Shown one piece after another: positions 35,154-43,803 of a DNA stretch of 64,000 nucleotides (position 1 is the first letter of the stretch; the number at the start of each line of letters is the position of its first letter). A program made the translations under genes and the position numbers. The notes beneath the pieces were generated by a model. The model saw only the letters and a list, made by a program, of their open reading frames with translations. It was not told where the DNA came from and ran no database searches. Source of the DNA: Fen-1135 sp963705275 (GTDB taxonomy: Bacteria; Desulfobacterota; Syntrophia; Syntrophales; UBA2185); contig OY970063.1 of the NCBI GenBank assembly GCA_963705275.1, forward strand, positions 930,001-994,000, given 5' to 3'.

Positions 35154-35429
35154 CTAGCTTACAAGGCTCTTAATGGCATTGAAAACCGGCGCCGTGAAGA
35201 GGGCCACGAGAATAGTATACATTGTGAAGACACCCATCAGCTCGCCAGCATAAAACCTCGGATATTTTTGCTTCAGAGAGATGACCATCATCCCGCCAAT
35301 TATCAGACACCCAAGCTGAAAATACGGGAACTCGCTCACGCTGGCTGTTGCATACTCGGCAAAACCGAACGTCGCGGTCATCAGCACCACAAATATCGCC
35401 AGGCCTAATGTTTTAACTGTCTTTTTCAT
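35154..35429 (-). CDS. Small membrane protein of unknown function
   Basis: 91 aa. First hydrophobic segment reads like a signal peptide (cleavage near FGFA), then two more hydrophobic segments (~33-52 and ~64-85). Strong AAGGAGG before the ATG. Not recognised. Transcribed with the AtpZ-like gene 57 bases downstream. Confidence 0.65.
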   Translation of the reverse strand: MKKTVKTLGLAIFVVLMTATFGFAEYATASVSEFPYFQLGCLIIGGMMVISLKQKYPRFYAGELMGVFTMYTILVALFTAPVFNAIKSLVS

Positions 35430-35465
35430 GATCTGTTTCCTCCTTACGTTTCTGACTTATTTGCT

Positions 35466-35491
35466 ATTATATAAATGAAATATCCGTGCCA
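35466..35491 (-). promoter_or_regulatory. Candidate promoter of the small membrane-protein pair
   Basis: The minus strand shows TGGCAC (35491-35486), five bases, TTTCA (35480-35476), close to a sigma-54 site except that the -12 GC is TC; immediately after comes TATAAT (35471-35466), a perfect -10 for sigma-70 without a good -35. One of the two probably serves the gene starting at 35429. Confidence 0.35.
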
Positions 35492-35695
35492 GCTTTGTCA
35501 GGTTCTGTATTATTATTTGTAACGTGCTTATAATACAAGCGTATCCCGATCTGTGAAGACATTCAGACGAGGCGTCAGAGCCCTGAAAAGAGAGAAGTAT
35601 TTAATGAAACATTCAACGACATTGAATGAAACGAGAAATCCGGCATTGAGGTTTTGACGGGGAATGTGCACCAGAATTTTGCGGAGCCTTTTTCA

Positions 35696-35725
35696 TTGAC
35701 ATTTTTTTGCCTTCTGCATTATTGT
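35696..35725 (+). promoter_or_regulatory. Candidate promoter of the ligase-dehydratase operon
   Basis: TTGACA at 35696-35701, 18-base spacer starting with a T-run, TATTGT at 35720-35725 (four of six matches to the -10 consensus). The ATG of the ligase is 48 bases further. Confidence 0.45.
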
Positions 35726-35772
35726 CTCACACTGCTTCACCATTTACATATCCGAAAGGAAGGAATCGTCGC

Positions 35773-37491
35773 ATGTACGAAAAGAAACCCTGGCTGAAAT
35801 TTTACGGCGACATCCCGGAATCCATCAGTTACCCGCGAGTGACCATGTATGAAGCGGTCATGAAGACAGTGGAACGCTGCCCGGAGGCCACCGCTTATGA
35901 TTTTTTCGGCTATTCCTCAACTTACAGGCAGTTCAGCCACGATATCGACCGATGCGCGGATGCACTGGCCTCACTCGGCATGAAGAAGGGAAATCGGATT
36001 ACCATCTCCATGCCTACTACTCCTCAAGGGATCATCTGCTTTTATGCGGCAAACAAGCTCGGCGCCGTAGCGGCCATGATCCATCCCCTCTCCACAGCAA
36101 AGGAGATCGAGTTCTACCTGAATTCGAGCGGGAGCCGCTTTGCCTTGACCCTGGACGCATTCTATGGAAAATTCAGGGAGGTCAAAGATAGGACGCCACT
36201 CGAAATTTTAATTTTGACGCGCATACCCGACTATCTTAAAGGAATAAAAAAAATCGGCTTCAATCTCACGAAGGGACGGAAAATCCCGCAGGTTCCCAAA
36301 GATCCCATGGTGAGGTGGTGGGGCGAGCTTATGAAAGGCCATCATCCGAAGGCTCCCAAGGCCCGGATGGATACGGATGAGATGGCCGTTATCCTTTACA
36401 GCGGCGGGACAACAGGCATCCCCAAGGGAATCATGCTTTCCAACATGAACTTCATCAGCGAAGGCATGCAGGTCTCAGTTATCGGGGGCCTCTCGGAAAA
36501 GGACACCATCCTCGCCATTCTTCCTATCTTTCACGGCTTCGGCCTCGGCGTTTGCGTGAACGCCTGCTTCATGGGCGGGGCAAGGAGCCTGCTCGTTCCC
36601 CAGTTTACGCCGGACACTGTGGCCAAACTGATCAAGAAGAGGCGTCCCACGTTCGTGATCGGAGTGCCCACCCTCTTTGACGCCCTGGGCAAGAATCCTG
36701 GTTTCCAGAAGACCGATCTCAGCTGTCTCAGGGCCACTTTCAGCGGCGCTGACACCCTTCCGCGAGCTGTCAAGGAGCGCTTTGAAAAGATCATTAAACA
36801 ACAAGGGGGAACCTGCCAGCTCCTCGAAGGATACGGCCTTACGGAAGCGGTAACAGCCATCATGGTTACTCCCTTTGACCACTACCGGGAAGGGAGTATC
36901 GGCGTCCCTTTCCCGGATATGCTCGCCAAGATCGTGAGAGCCGGATCACTGGAAGAAGCAGATGCAGGTGAAGAAGGTGAGATATGCATCCATGGCCCGG
37001 CCGTTATGCTCGGATATCTGGATAATGCAGAAGAAACAGCCGAGACATTGAAAAGGCACCCTGATGGAAAGGTGTGGCTCCACACCGGCGATATAGGCAC
37101 CATGGATGAGGACGGATTTTTTTATTTCAAAGTCAGACGGAAGCGGATGATCAAATCATCTGGTATGAACGTCTATCCCGCCCAAGTGGAAGACATCCTG
37201 TGCATGCATCCCGAGGTTGAAGGGGCATGCATCATTGGTGTGCCGGACGAATCTCAGGTGCAGCGCGTGAAGGGCTTCGTGGTCCTGAAGGACCCGGGAA
37301 AGGCAGGGCCGGAGATGGAGAATGTGCTCATTGATCATTGCCGGGAGCATCTCATCAAGTGGAGCTGCCCGCGTGAAATTGAATTCCGCAAGACACTGCC
37401 GAAGACCATTGTCGGAAAAATCGCCTATAAAATTCTGGAGGAGGAAGAGATCGCAAATTTGAAGAGTTCAGGGAAATATGCGGGGGACTGA
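35773..37491 (+). CDS. AMP-dependent acyl-CoA ligase
   Basis: 572 aa, ANL superfamily; forms an acyl-CoA from a carboxylic acid, CoA and ATP via an acyl-AMP. Motifs: YSGGTTGIPKGIMLS (AMP-binding P-loop), YGLTEA, HTGDIGTMDEDG, and the C-terminal lysine region LPKTIVGKIAYK. The ATG at 35773 has AAGGAAGGA upstream. The next genes are dehydratase/reductase subunits and their activase, so the acid activated here is probably their substrate. Chain length or aromatic preference cannot be told. Confidence 0.88.
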   Translation: MYEKKPWLKFYGDIPESISYPRVTMYEAVMKTVERCPEATAYDFFGYSSTYRQFSHDIDRCADALASLGMKKGNRITISMPTTPQGIICFYAANKLGAVAAMIHPLSTAKEIEFYLNSSGSRFALTLDAFYGKFREVKDRTPLEILILTRIPDYLKGIKKIGFNLTKGRKIPQVPKDPMVRWWGELMKGHHPKAPKARMDTDEMAVILYSGGTTGIPKGIMLSNMNFISEGMQVSVIGGLSEKDTILAILPIFHGFGLGVCVNACFMGGARSLLVPQFTPDTVAKLIKKRRPTFVIGVPTLFDALGKNPGFQKTDLSCLRATFSGADTLPRAVKERFEKIIKQQGGTCQLLEGYGLTEAVTAIMVTPFDHYREGSIGVPFPDMLAKIVRAGSLEEADAGEEGEICIHGPAVMLGYLDNAEETAETLKRHPDGKVWLHTGDIGTMDEDGFFYFKVRRKRMIKSSGMNVYPAQVEDILCMHPEVEGACIIGVPDESQVQRVKGFVVLKDPGKAGPEMENVLIDHCREHLIKWSCPREIEFRKTLPKTIVGKIAYKILEEEEIANLKSSGKYAGD

Positions 37492-37508
37492 AATGCGGAG
37501 TTTCGTTA

Positions 37509-38627
37509 ATGAAACAACAGGATGAATTTTACGAGATACTAAAAGACCCGGTCTCCTATGGCAGGAAAATGAAAGGACAAGGGCGGAGGGTCGTCGGATA
37601 CTTCTGTTCCTATACGCCGGAGGAAATCATATACGCCGCAGGGGCGCATCCTTTCAGGATTTTTGCTGGTGGGGAAAATATTCACTTTGCCGACGCCCAT
37701 TTTCAATCCTACTGCTGCTCTCTGGTGCGGGGAGCCCTCGAAGGAGCCCTGGCAGGCAATCTTGATTTCCTCGATGGTGCCGTTTTTCCGCACACCTGCG
37801 ATTCGATCCAGCGGCTTTCGGACATATGGCGTATGAATGTGAATGGACCTTTCCACGCCGACATAGTGCTTCCTGTAAAGCTGGATACGGAGAGCGCCAG
37901 GGCGTACATGATCGACGTCCTGAGAAAATTCAGGAACGACCTTGCTTCGCACCTGCGCGTAGTGATCACGGACGACAAGTTGAATAACGCGTTTGATATC
38001 TTCAATACCATCAGGGTTTCTCTCAAGAGGCTGTACGAACTGAAAACCGAAAACCCCGGAATCATCAGAGGCAGTGATCTCTATGCCATTGTCAAGGCGT
38101 CCATGATGATGGACCGGGACCATCTTAGAAAGGCCCTCCCTGCAGTTATCGAGGAACTGGAAAAGAAGAAGGAGAATGCAAAATTATATGAAGGCAAACG
38201 TATAGTCCTGGCAGGAGGCGTCTGTAACCACCCCGATATCTACCGGATCATTGAAGAGTCCGGAGGGGCGGTCGTCTGGGATGATTTCTGCACCGGCTCA
38301 AGATATTTTGAGGAATCGATAAAGAAAAACACAGATCCCATCGCCGCAATTGCCGAACGGTATATAAACAGGACCGTATGCCCGGCAAAGCATGCAGGGA
38401 TCTTCGCCAGGGGTGAGAATCTCCTGAAGATTATAAGAGAGAAAGACGCTCACGGTGTCGTCTTCTTTCTTCTTAAGTTCTGCGACCCACACGCCTTTGA
38501 CTATCCCTACATGAAGGAGTTCCTCGATAAAGAAGGCATCCCGAGCATGATGATTGAAGTGGAGGATCAGCTCCCTTCCGAGGGCCAGTTGCGCACGCGG
38601 TTTGAGACATTTGTCGATATGTTATGA
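37509..38627 (+). CDS. 2-hydroxyacyl-CoA dehydratase/benzoyl-CoA reductase subunit (HgdB/BcrC-like)
   Basis: 372 aa. One of two related subunits that bind Fe-S clusters and the CoA ester. Family motifs: CSYTPEEIIYAAGAHPFRIF, SYCCSLVRGALEG, FPHTCDSIQRLSDIWR, and in the C-terminal half ARGENLLKIIREKDAHGVVF then FCDPHAFDYPYMKEF. Cysteines in YCCS, HTCD and KFCDP are cluster-ligand candidates. Follows the ligase by 17 bases. Confidence 0.85.
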   Translation: MKQQDEFYEILKDPVSYGRKMKGQGRRVVGYFCSYTPEEIIYAAGAHPFRIFAGGENIHFADAHFQSYCCSLVRGALEGALAGNLDFLDGAVFPHTCDSIQRLSDIWRMNVNGPFHADIVLPVKLDTESARAYMIDVLRKFRNDLASHLRVVITDDKLNNAFDIFNTIRVSLKRLYELKTENPGIIRGSDLYAIVKASMMMDRDHLRKALPAVIEELEKKKENAKLYEGKRIVLAGGVCNHPDIYRIIEESGGAVVWDDFCTGSRYFEESIKKNTDPIAAIAERYINRTVCPAKHAGIFARGENLLKIIREKDAHGVVFFLLKFCDPHAFDYPYMKEFLDKEGIPSMMIEVEDQLPSEGQLRTRFETFVDML

Positions 38628-38666
38628 AATATTTTCTGTAATAAGAAAACCCAATGTGAGACGTTT

Positions 38667-39932
38667 ATGAATAAGATGCCGGAGATCGTGCTCTTCCTTC
38701 TCGCGAAGATCAAGAAGATTGCCCTTCATTTCAAGAAGAAAAAGAAGATGAAAGAGATCATGATGGTCTATTACATGGAGGCAAAGAGCGCCCGCATCAG
38801 CGGCAGGAAGGTTGCCTGGATTACGAGCGGCGGCCCCGTCGAACCCCTCATAGCGATGGATGTAATACCCGTGTATCCGGAAAACCACGGGGCGATGATC
38901 GGGGCGAGCAAGATGGGGACGGATCTTTGTGAAAAGGCGGAATCCATGGGATATTCAAGCGACCTCTGTTCTTACGCCCGCTCCGATATCGCCTGCGCAA
39001 CGGTGAACGGCGGCCCTATCGGCGGACTTCCCCGCCCAGACATGCTCGTCTGCTGTAATAATATCTGCGGAACCGTTCTGAAATGGTACGAGGTTCAGGC
39101 CCGCTACTTCAACGTCCCCCTCTTCATCTTCGATACGCCGTTTTGTCATACGGGATATGCGGAAGAGGTCCAGAGATACGTCCGCAGGCAGCTCGATGAA
39201 TATGTCAGTTTCCTGGAAAAGGCATGCGGAAGGAGAATGGATAGCGACCATTTAAAGGCTGTGGGAAAGCTTTCCCTTGAAGGACAGCGGCTCTGGCAGG
39301 CCGTGCTGGCGACGACCGCAAACAGTCCCGCTCCCATGACGGCCTTTGATGCTTTTTACCACCTGGCGCTTATCGTCACGTTGAGAGGGACACCGCTCGT
39401 AATCGACTATTACACCCAGCTTTTGGAGAAGATGAAAGACCGCGTGGCCAGAGGGATCGGGGCTATTCCCAATGAGAAATACAGGCTCCTCTGGGACAAT
39501 ATACCCATCTGGCCCCGGACGCGTTGGCTCTCGGAAAAACTGGCGTCTCACAATGCCTGCCTCGTCGCGGATACTTATACCTCTGCGTGGTGCGGCACAA
39601 CAAAGTACATCGATGAGAACAATTTCTTTGACTCCATGGCCGAGGCCTACACTCGCATCTACCTGAATATCGGCGTGGATGAGATGGCCCGTACGGTGCT
39701 TGAGATGGTGGACATGTATAAGGTAGACGGCATCGTGATGCATTCGAACCGGAGCTGTAAACCTTATTCCCTGGGCCAGTACGATATCCAGAAGATCGTA
39801 GAAAAGGAACGCGGGATCCCCTGTCTGATGATCGAGGCGGACATGGTGGATGAGCGGAGCTTTTCAGAGAGCCAGGTTTCCACGCGCATCGATGCCTTCA
39901 TGGAAATAATCAAGCAGCGAAAAGGGGCTTAG
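38667..39932 (+). CDS. 2-hydroxyacyl-CoA dehydratase/benzoyl-CoA reductase subunit (HgdA/BcrB-like)
   Basis: 421 aa, partner of the preceding subunit. Motifs: GPVEPLIAMDVIPVYPENHG, LCSYARSDIACA, CCNNICGTVLKWYE, and near the end MHSNRSCKPYSLGQYDIQ. The YPENHGAM and NNICGTVLKWYE stretches look nearer to the benzoyl-CoA reductase B side than to 2-hydroxyglutaryl-CoA dehydratase, but the two cannot be separated with certainty by eye. Basic N-terminal extension (KKKKKMKE). Confidence 0.83.
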   Translation: MNKMPEIVLFLLAKIKKIALHFKKKKKMKEIMMVYYMEAKSARISGRKVAWITSGGPVEPLIAMDVIPVYPENHGAMIGASKMGTDLCEKAESMGYSSDLCSYARSDIACATVNGGPIGGLPRPDMLVCCNNICGTVLKWYEVQARYFNVPLFIFDTPFCHTGYAEEVQRYVRRQLDEYVSFLEKACGRRMDSDHLKAVGKLSLEGQRLWQAVLATTANSPAPMTAFDAFYHLALIVTLRGTPLVIDYYTQLLEKMKDRVARGIGAIPNEKYRLLWDNIPIWPRTRWLSEKLASHNACLVADTYTSAWCGTTKYIDENNFFDSMAEAYTRIYLNIGVDEMARTVLEMVDMYKVDGIVMHSNRSCKPYSLGQYDIQKIVEKERGIPCLMIEADMVDERSFSESQVSTRIDAFMEIIKQRKGA

Positions 39933-39956
39933 GCAGCGGATGGATGAGGGCCATTG

Positions 39957-40727
39957 ATGATTACAGCAGGAATTGATATCGGGTCTATCACGACAAAGGC
40001 GGCCGTCATGGCCGAAGGGAAGATACGCGGCACAAGAGTCATCTTCACCGGTTACAACGCTGAACAGGCGGGCACGAATGTCTACGAGGAACTGCTCACA
40101 GAACTCGGCATTGAAAAGTCCGGCGTCAGGAGAGTCGTGTCCACAGGATACGGCAGGAACAGCGTGAAGTTCATGGACAAGGCCATGACGGAGATCATCT
40201 GTCACGGCGCGGGCGCCCATTACTTGAATCCCCGTGCCCGCTCCGTCATTGATATCGGCGGGCAGGACAGCAAAGCCATCGTCCTCGACGAAAAGGGGAA
40301 GGTGAAGAATTTCGCCATGAACGACAAGTGCGCCGCGGGCACAGGACGATTCCTGGAGGTGATGGCGAGGGCGCTGGAAGTGGACCTTGACGGATTTGGA
40401 GCCCTTTCCCTCAGGGCAGGAGATCCCTCCAGAATCAGCAGCCTCTGCACGGTCTTTGCCGAATCTGAAGTCATCTCGCTCATCTCAAAAGGCGAAAAGC
40501 GGGAGAACATTATTGCAGGCATACACGAATCCATCGCCGCAAGGATAGCGGCTATGGCAAACCGTTTGCGGATTGCGCCCCTCGTGGTGATGACGGGCGG
40601 CGTAGCAAAGAATATAGGCGTTGTGAAGGCCCTTGAGAAAAAGATCGGAATGGCCGTTGAGGTCTCAGAATATGCCCAGGTGAACGGGGCCATCGGCGCC
40701 GCCATCCTGGCCACTGGTCTTAAATAG
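39957..40727 (+). CDS. ATP-dependent activase of the dehydratase/reductase (HgdC/BcrAD family)
   Basis: 256 aa, BadF/BadG/BcrA/BcrD ASKHA ATPase. Motifs: GIDIGSITTKAAV (phosphate 1), DIGGQDSKAI, NDKCAAGTGRFLEV (Cys125) and SSLCTVFAESEV (Cys164); these two cysteines of each monomer hold a [4Fe-4S] cluster across the dimer. It fires a low-potential electron into the two-subunit partner at the cost of ATP. Only one activase gene is present, which fits the dehydratase type (homodimer) better than classical BcrAD (heterodimer). Confidence 0.9.
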   Translation: MITAGIDIGSITTKAAVMAEGKIRGTRVIFTGYNAEQAGTNVYEELLTELGIEKSGVRRVVSTGYGRNSVKFMDKAMTEIICHGAGAHYLNPRARSVIDIGGQDSKAIVLDEKGKVKNFAMNDKCAAGTGRFLEVMARALEVDLDGFGALSLRAGDPSRISSLCTVFAESEVISLISKGEKRENIIAGIHESIAARIAAMANRLRIAPLVVMTGGVAKNIGVVKALEKKIGMAVEVSEYAQVNGAIGAAILATGLK

Positions 40728-40821
40728 AAATGTCATCCGCCCAGATAACCGCATAAAATGTTCATGCCGGTTCACAAGGAACCCTGCACCGGTAAACTTT
40801 GATGTTCGCGTTTGTCTTATT

Positions 40822-41907
40822 TCATTCTCCGCTTTGCAGATAACTTCTTACCTCTTCTTCCTTCAGCAGGACGCGCAGGCCGCCGTCGGCCAGGGCCGAC
40901 ATCTCGTCTTCGCCGGGATAGACGAAGACAGGTGCCAGGAAAGCGACCCTCTCCCTGATCCAGTCAGTCAGCATCTCTGAATGGGCCAGGCCGCCTGTCA
41001 GTATGATTCCGTCGATTGCGCCCTGCAAGACAACGCACATGGCGCCGATGTCCTTGGCAATCTGATAGGCCATGGCTTCATAGATCAGTTTCGCCCTTTC
41101 GTCTCCCGCATTGATCATGTCGCGGATCTTCTGCCCGTCCGTTGTGGAGAGATATGCCATAAGGCCTCCCTGCCCCACAAGCCGGCCCTGCATCTCTTTC
41201 TTGTCAAACTTTCCCGAGAACGCAAGGTTGAGCAAATCAATCGTGGGAAGGGAGCCGGCTCTCTCCGGTGTGAAAGGCCCCTCTGCCAGTCCGTGAGTAC
41301 AGTCAATGACCCGTCCTTTTTGATGGGCGCCGATGGTAACGCCCCCGCCTAGGTGGGCCACGACGAGGGTCAATCCCTCATACTTTTTCCCCATCTCCCG
41401 TGCCAGCCTCCTTGCCGCAATCTTCTGGTTCAGGGCGTGAAAGGCGCTCTTCCTCTCAATTTCGGGAAGCCCGGAGATTCTCGCGAGAGGCTGGAATTCA
41501 TCCGTGCTCGGCGGGTCGATGACAATGGCCGGCATGCCGTATCTTTTCGCAATGCCAAGTGCCATGGCCGGCCCCAGGGCCGAGGGATGCATTCCGTATT
41601 TACCTTCCAGAAGATCCCTGCACATATCATCATCTATCATGTAAGCGCCGGCGGGCGCGGGTTTCCCCAGTCCGCCGCGGCTGACGATCATATCGATCTT
41701 TTCCAGGCTGATCCCGTTTCTGGCGAGAAATCCAAGAATGTCCTCCTCCCGACGGGGAAGCTGGTCACTGATGGATTTATAAGAAGCCAACGCTTCGCTG
41801 CTGTATCGAATCGTTTCAATTACGGCATGGTCTCCACCCGAAAACCAACCCACCTTGGTCGATGTCGAGCCTACATTGATGACAAGCAGGTTATACGTCT
41901 TTTTCAT
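40822..41907 (-). CDS. buk: Butyrate kinase
   Basis: 361 aa, acetokinase family (ASKHA). Motifs: INVGSTSTKVG, SRGGLGKPAPAG, AHLGGGVTIGAHQKGRVIDC and IILTGGLAHSEML. Makes ATP from an acyl phosphate, or the reverse. Distal gene of a three-gene minus-strand operon with phosphotransbutyrylase, converging on the dehydratase operon. The ATG at 41907 or the one 3 bases upstream both fit GAGGGGGG. Confidence 0.92.
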   Translation of the reverse strand: MKKTYNLLVINVGSTSTKVGWFSGGDHAVIETIRYSSEALASYKSISDQLPRREEDILGFLARNGISLEKIDMIVSRGGLGKPAPAGAYMIDDDMCRDLLEGKYGMHPSALGPAMALGIAKRYGMPAIVIDPPSTDEFQPLARISGLPEIERKSAFHALNQKIAARRLAREMGKKYEGLTLVVAHLGGGVTIGAHQKGRVIDCTHGLAEGPFTPERAGSLPTIDLLNLAFSGKFDKKEMQGRLVGQGGLMAYLSTTDGQKIRDMINAGDERAKLIYEAMAYQIAKDIGAMCVVLQGAIDGIILTGGLAHSEMLTDWIRERVAFLAPVFVYPGEDEMSALADGGLRVLLKEEEVRSYLQSGE

Positions 41908-41916
41908 CATCCCCCC

Positions 41917-42816
41917 TCACCTGCAGTTCAGACTTGCCAGAGCAATTTCCACAATCTTGTTCTCTCGCGAGACGAAGGGAAGATTCACAATAACAGGCTT
42001 CGCCATCCCCATGAGGACGCCTGCCATTTCCATCTTTCCGATAAAAACAAGAACCTGGGCGAGCAGATAGCCGCTCTCGATATCCGGTGCGAGATAGATA
42101 TCGACGTTTCCAGTAACCACACTCTTAAGCCCCTTTCTTTCCGCCGCTACGTGGCTTAAGGCGCAATCGATATCGAGCGGGCCTTCGACGATCGCGCTTC
42201 CGAACTGCTTCCTCTCCGCCATCTTGGAAAGGACCGCGGCATCAAGCGTCGAGGGGATGCTGGGATTGACCTGCTCAATGGCAGCCAGGGCGGCCACCTT
42301 TGGCGCCTCAATCCCCAGCAGGCCCGCCAGGTTTATTGCCTGTTCGAGGATCAGTTGCTTTTCAATGACACCTGGATAGTTGTTTACAAACGTATCGGTC
42401 ACAAGAACCAATTTGTCGCTCTTTGGCAACTGGAATACCGATATATAACTTGCCAGTCTGCCCTTCAGGAGGCCTCTCTTTGCATCGAGAACGGCGTTCA
42501 TAAATGTTTTTGGATCATCAGCTCCCCGCATAAGCATATCCGCACGCCCTTCCCGGACGAGCGCGATTGCCGTCTGAAGGGCCCCGACGGAATCTTTCAC
42601 ATCCATGATTTCATGTTCCAGAGATTGAAGGGCGCTCTTTTTTACCATGGCCTCCGCCATCTTGCCGTCGCCCACCAGCAACGGAACAATAAGTCCTTCT
42701 TTTGCCGCCCTGAAGATAATGTCCATATCCGGCTTCTTCACCGATGAGATCGCCAGCCGCCTCTTCGCTGTTTTCTTCCTTGCCCCTTCTATAATATCCG
42801 CGAATGTGCCGGCCAT
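41917..42816 (-). CDS. ptb: Phosphate butyryltransferase
   Basis: 299 aa, PTA/PTB family. Motifs: PLLVGDGKMAEAMV, DMLMRGADDPKTFMNAVLD, IEQVNPSIPSTLDAAVLSKM, EGPLDIDCALSH and ESGYLLAQVLVFIG. Converts acyl-CoA plus phosphate to acyl phosphate, which the kinase uses for ATP. Strong AAAAGGAGG before the ATG, 1 base after the upstream stop. Confidence 0.92.
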   Translation of the reverse strand: MAGTFADIIEGARKKTAKRRLAISSVKKPDMDIIFRAAKEGLIVPLLVGDGKMAEAMVKKSALQSLEHEIMDVKDSVGALQTAIALVREGRADMLMRGADDPKTFMNAVLDAKRGLLKGRLASYISVFQLPKSDKLVLVTDTFVNNYPGVIEKQLILEQAINLAGLLGIEAPKVAALAAIEQVNPSIPSTLDAAVLSKMAERKQFGSAIVEGPLDIDCALSHVAAERKGLKSVVTGNVDIYLAPDIESGYLLAQVLVFIGKMEMAGVLMGMAKPVIVNLPFVSRENKIVEIALASLNCR

Positions 42817-42817
42817 T

Positions 42818-43738
42818 TCACCTCACCTCCTTTTCCAGCCTGTCGGCCACCACTACACCCATGGCAAGCTCCGTCACAATTGAATCACTGAAGTCTGAGC
42901 GGGACGGAATACAGACAGCTCCTCTCGAGGTCATTGCAACGGAGCAGCGTGTTACGTCCAGAAAGAAATCAAGCTTGCACAGGATGTTGCCCGTATCGAG
43001 GCGGGGGACGAGGATGACGTGGGGCATCTTCGCAATATCGATGTCGCGGTAATCTCTAAGGCGGCCCCTCGGCCCCAGGAATATCTCTGCGAAGGAGGTG
43101 GCATGGACAAACTCACAGATCCCGAACTCTCCCGCATCTGCGGCTTTCATGAGCATTTTATAGTCCCGATAAGAGTCGAGGGTCCCACCGAATTTCCTCT
43201 GACCGGAAATAGCAACTATTCTCGGTTTCTCATAACCGAGCAAGTGGCACAGAAAGACTGCATTCCTGACAATATCAGCCTTCGTCTTGTAATCGGGCAT
43301 TATACTGACGCCGGTGTCCGTGAAGGCAGTCAGATGGCCAAGCCCCGGAATCTCCCAGAAGGAGATAACGCTCACCGTCATGCCGGAAGCCGCTTTCCCT
43401 TCCGCCCTGATGATCGATCGATAGACATAGGAGGTCGGAATCTGGCCCTTGCTAACGATAGACAGTTTTCCGGAAAAAAGCATGCCGATGCCGAGATCGG
43501 AGATCGTCTGCCGTTCGTTTTCAATGATCCTTTCGAACCTGCTGATGTCGAACCCGACCTTTTCCGCCAGTTTCTCCATCTTCTCCGAGTTCCCAATGAG
43601 GACCGGTTCGATATGCCCTGCCTCCCAGCTCCTTTTTACAGCCAGCATGAATTCCTCATCTTCGGGGGCGAGAACGGCAAGCTTTTTCGGCCCTTTCTCT
43701 CCGGCAATCCTGGAGACATCATCAAGTGATCTAATCAT
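42818..43738 (-). CDS. Second, divergent phosphate acyltransferase-like protein
   Basis: 306 aa, PTA/PTB family by overall layout (KLAVLAPEDEEFMLAVKRSW; IEPVLIGNSEKMEKLAEKVG; VPRLDTGNILCKLDFFL). It differs from ptb: the usual SxxSTLDAAxL region is replaced by SGQRKFGGTLDSYRDYK and the GPLxxDxAxS motif is missing. It may have another acyl preference, be a regulatory partner or be inactive. First gene of the operon, with GAGGTG before the ATG. Confidence 0.75.
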   Translation of the reverse strand: MIRSLDDVSRIAGEKGPKKLAVLAPEDEEFMLAVKRSWEAGHIEPVLIGNSEKMEKLAEKVGFDISRFERIIENERQTISDLGIGMLFSGKLSIVSKGQIPTSYVYRSIIRAEGKAASGMTVSVISFWEIPGLGHLTAFTDTGVSIMPDYKTKADIVRNAVFLCHLLGYEKPRIVAISGQRKFGGTLDSYRDYKMLMKAADAGEFGICEFVHATSFAEIFLGPRGRLRDYRDIDIAKMPHVILVPRLDTGNILCKLDFFLDVTRCSVAMTSRGAVCIPSRSDFSDSIVTELAMGVVVADRLEKEVR

Positions 43739-43803
43739 CTAAGACACCTCGTATGAAACTCGTCATTCGGAATGATAATTCCTCTCTGTTGAGTATTAGC
43801 TTC

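Larger units (their letters stand above)
35430..35772. other. Divergent intergenic region
   Basis: 343 bases between the membrane-protein pair (-) and the ligase operon (+). Holds the candidate minus-strand promoter at 35466-35491 and the + strand promoter at 35696-35725. No gene seen. Confidence 0.45.

Noticed and set aside
40728..40821. Bidirectional terminator between activase and butyrate kinase genes
   Set aside because: Only a 5-bp stem (CCGGT/ACCGG) with a long loop and no T-run; too weak to annotate.
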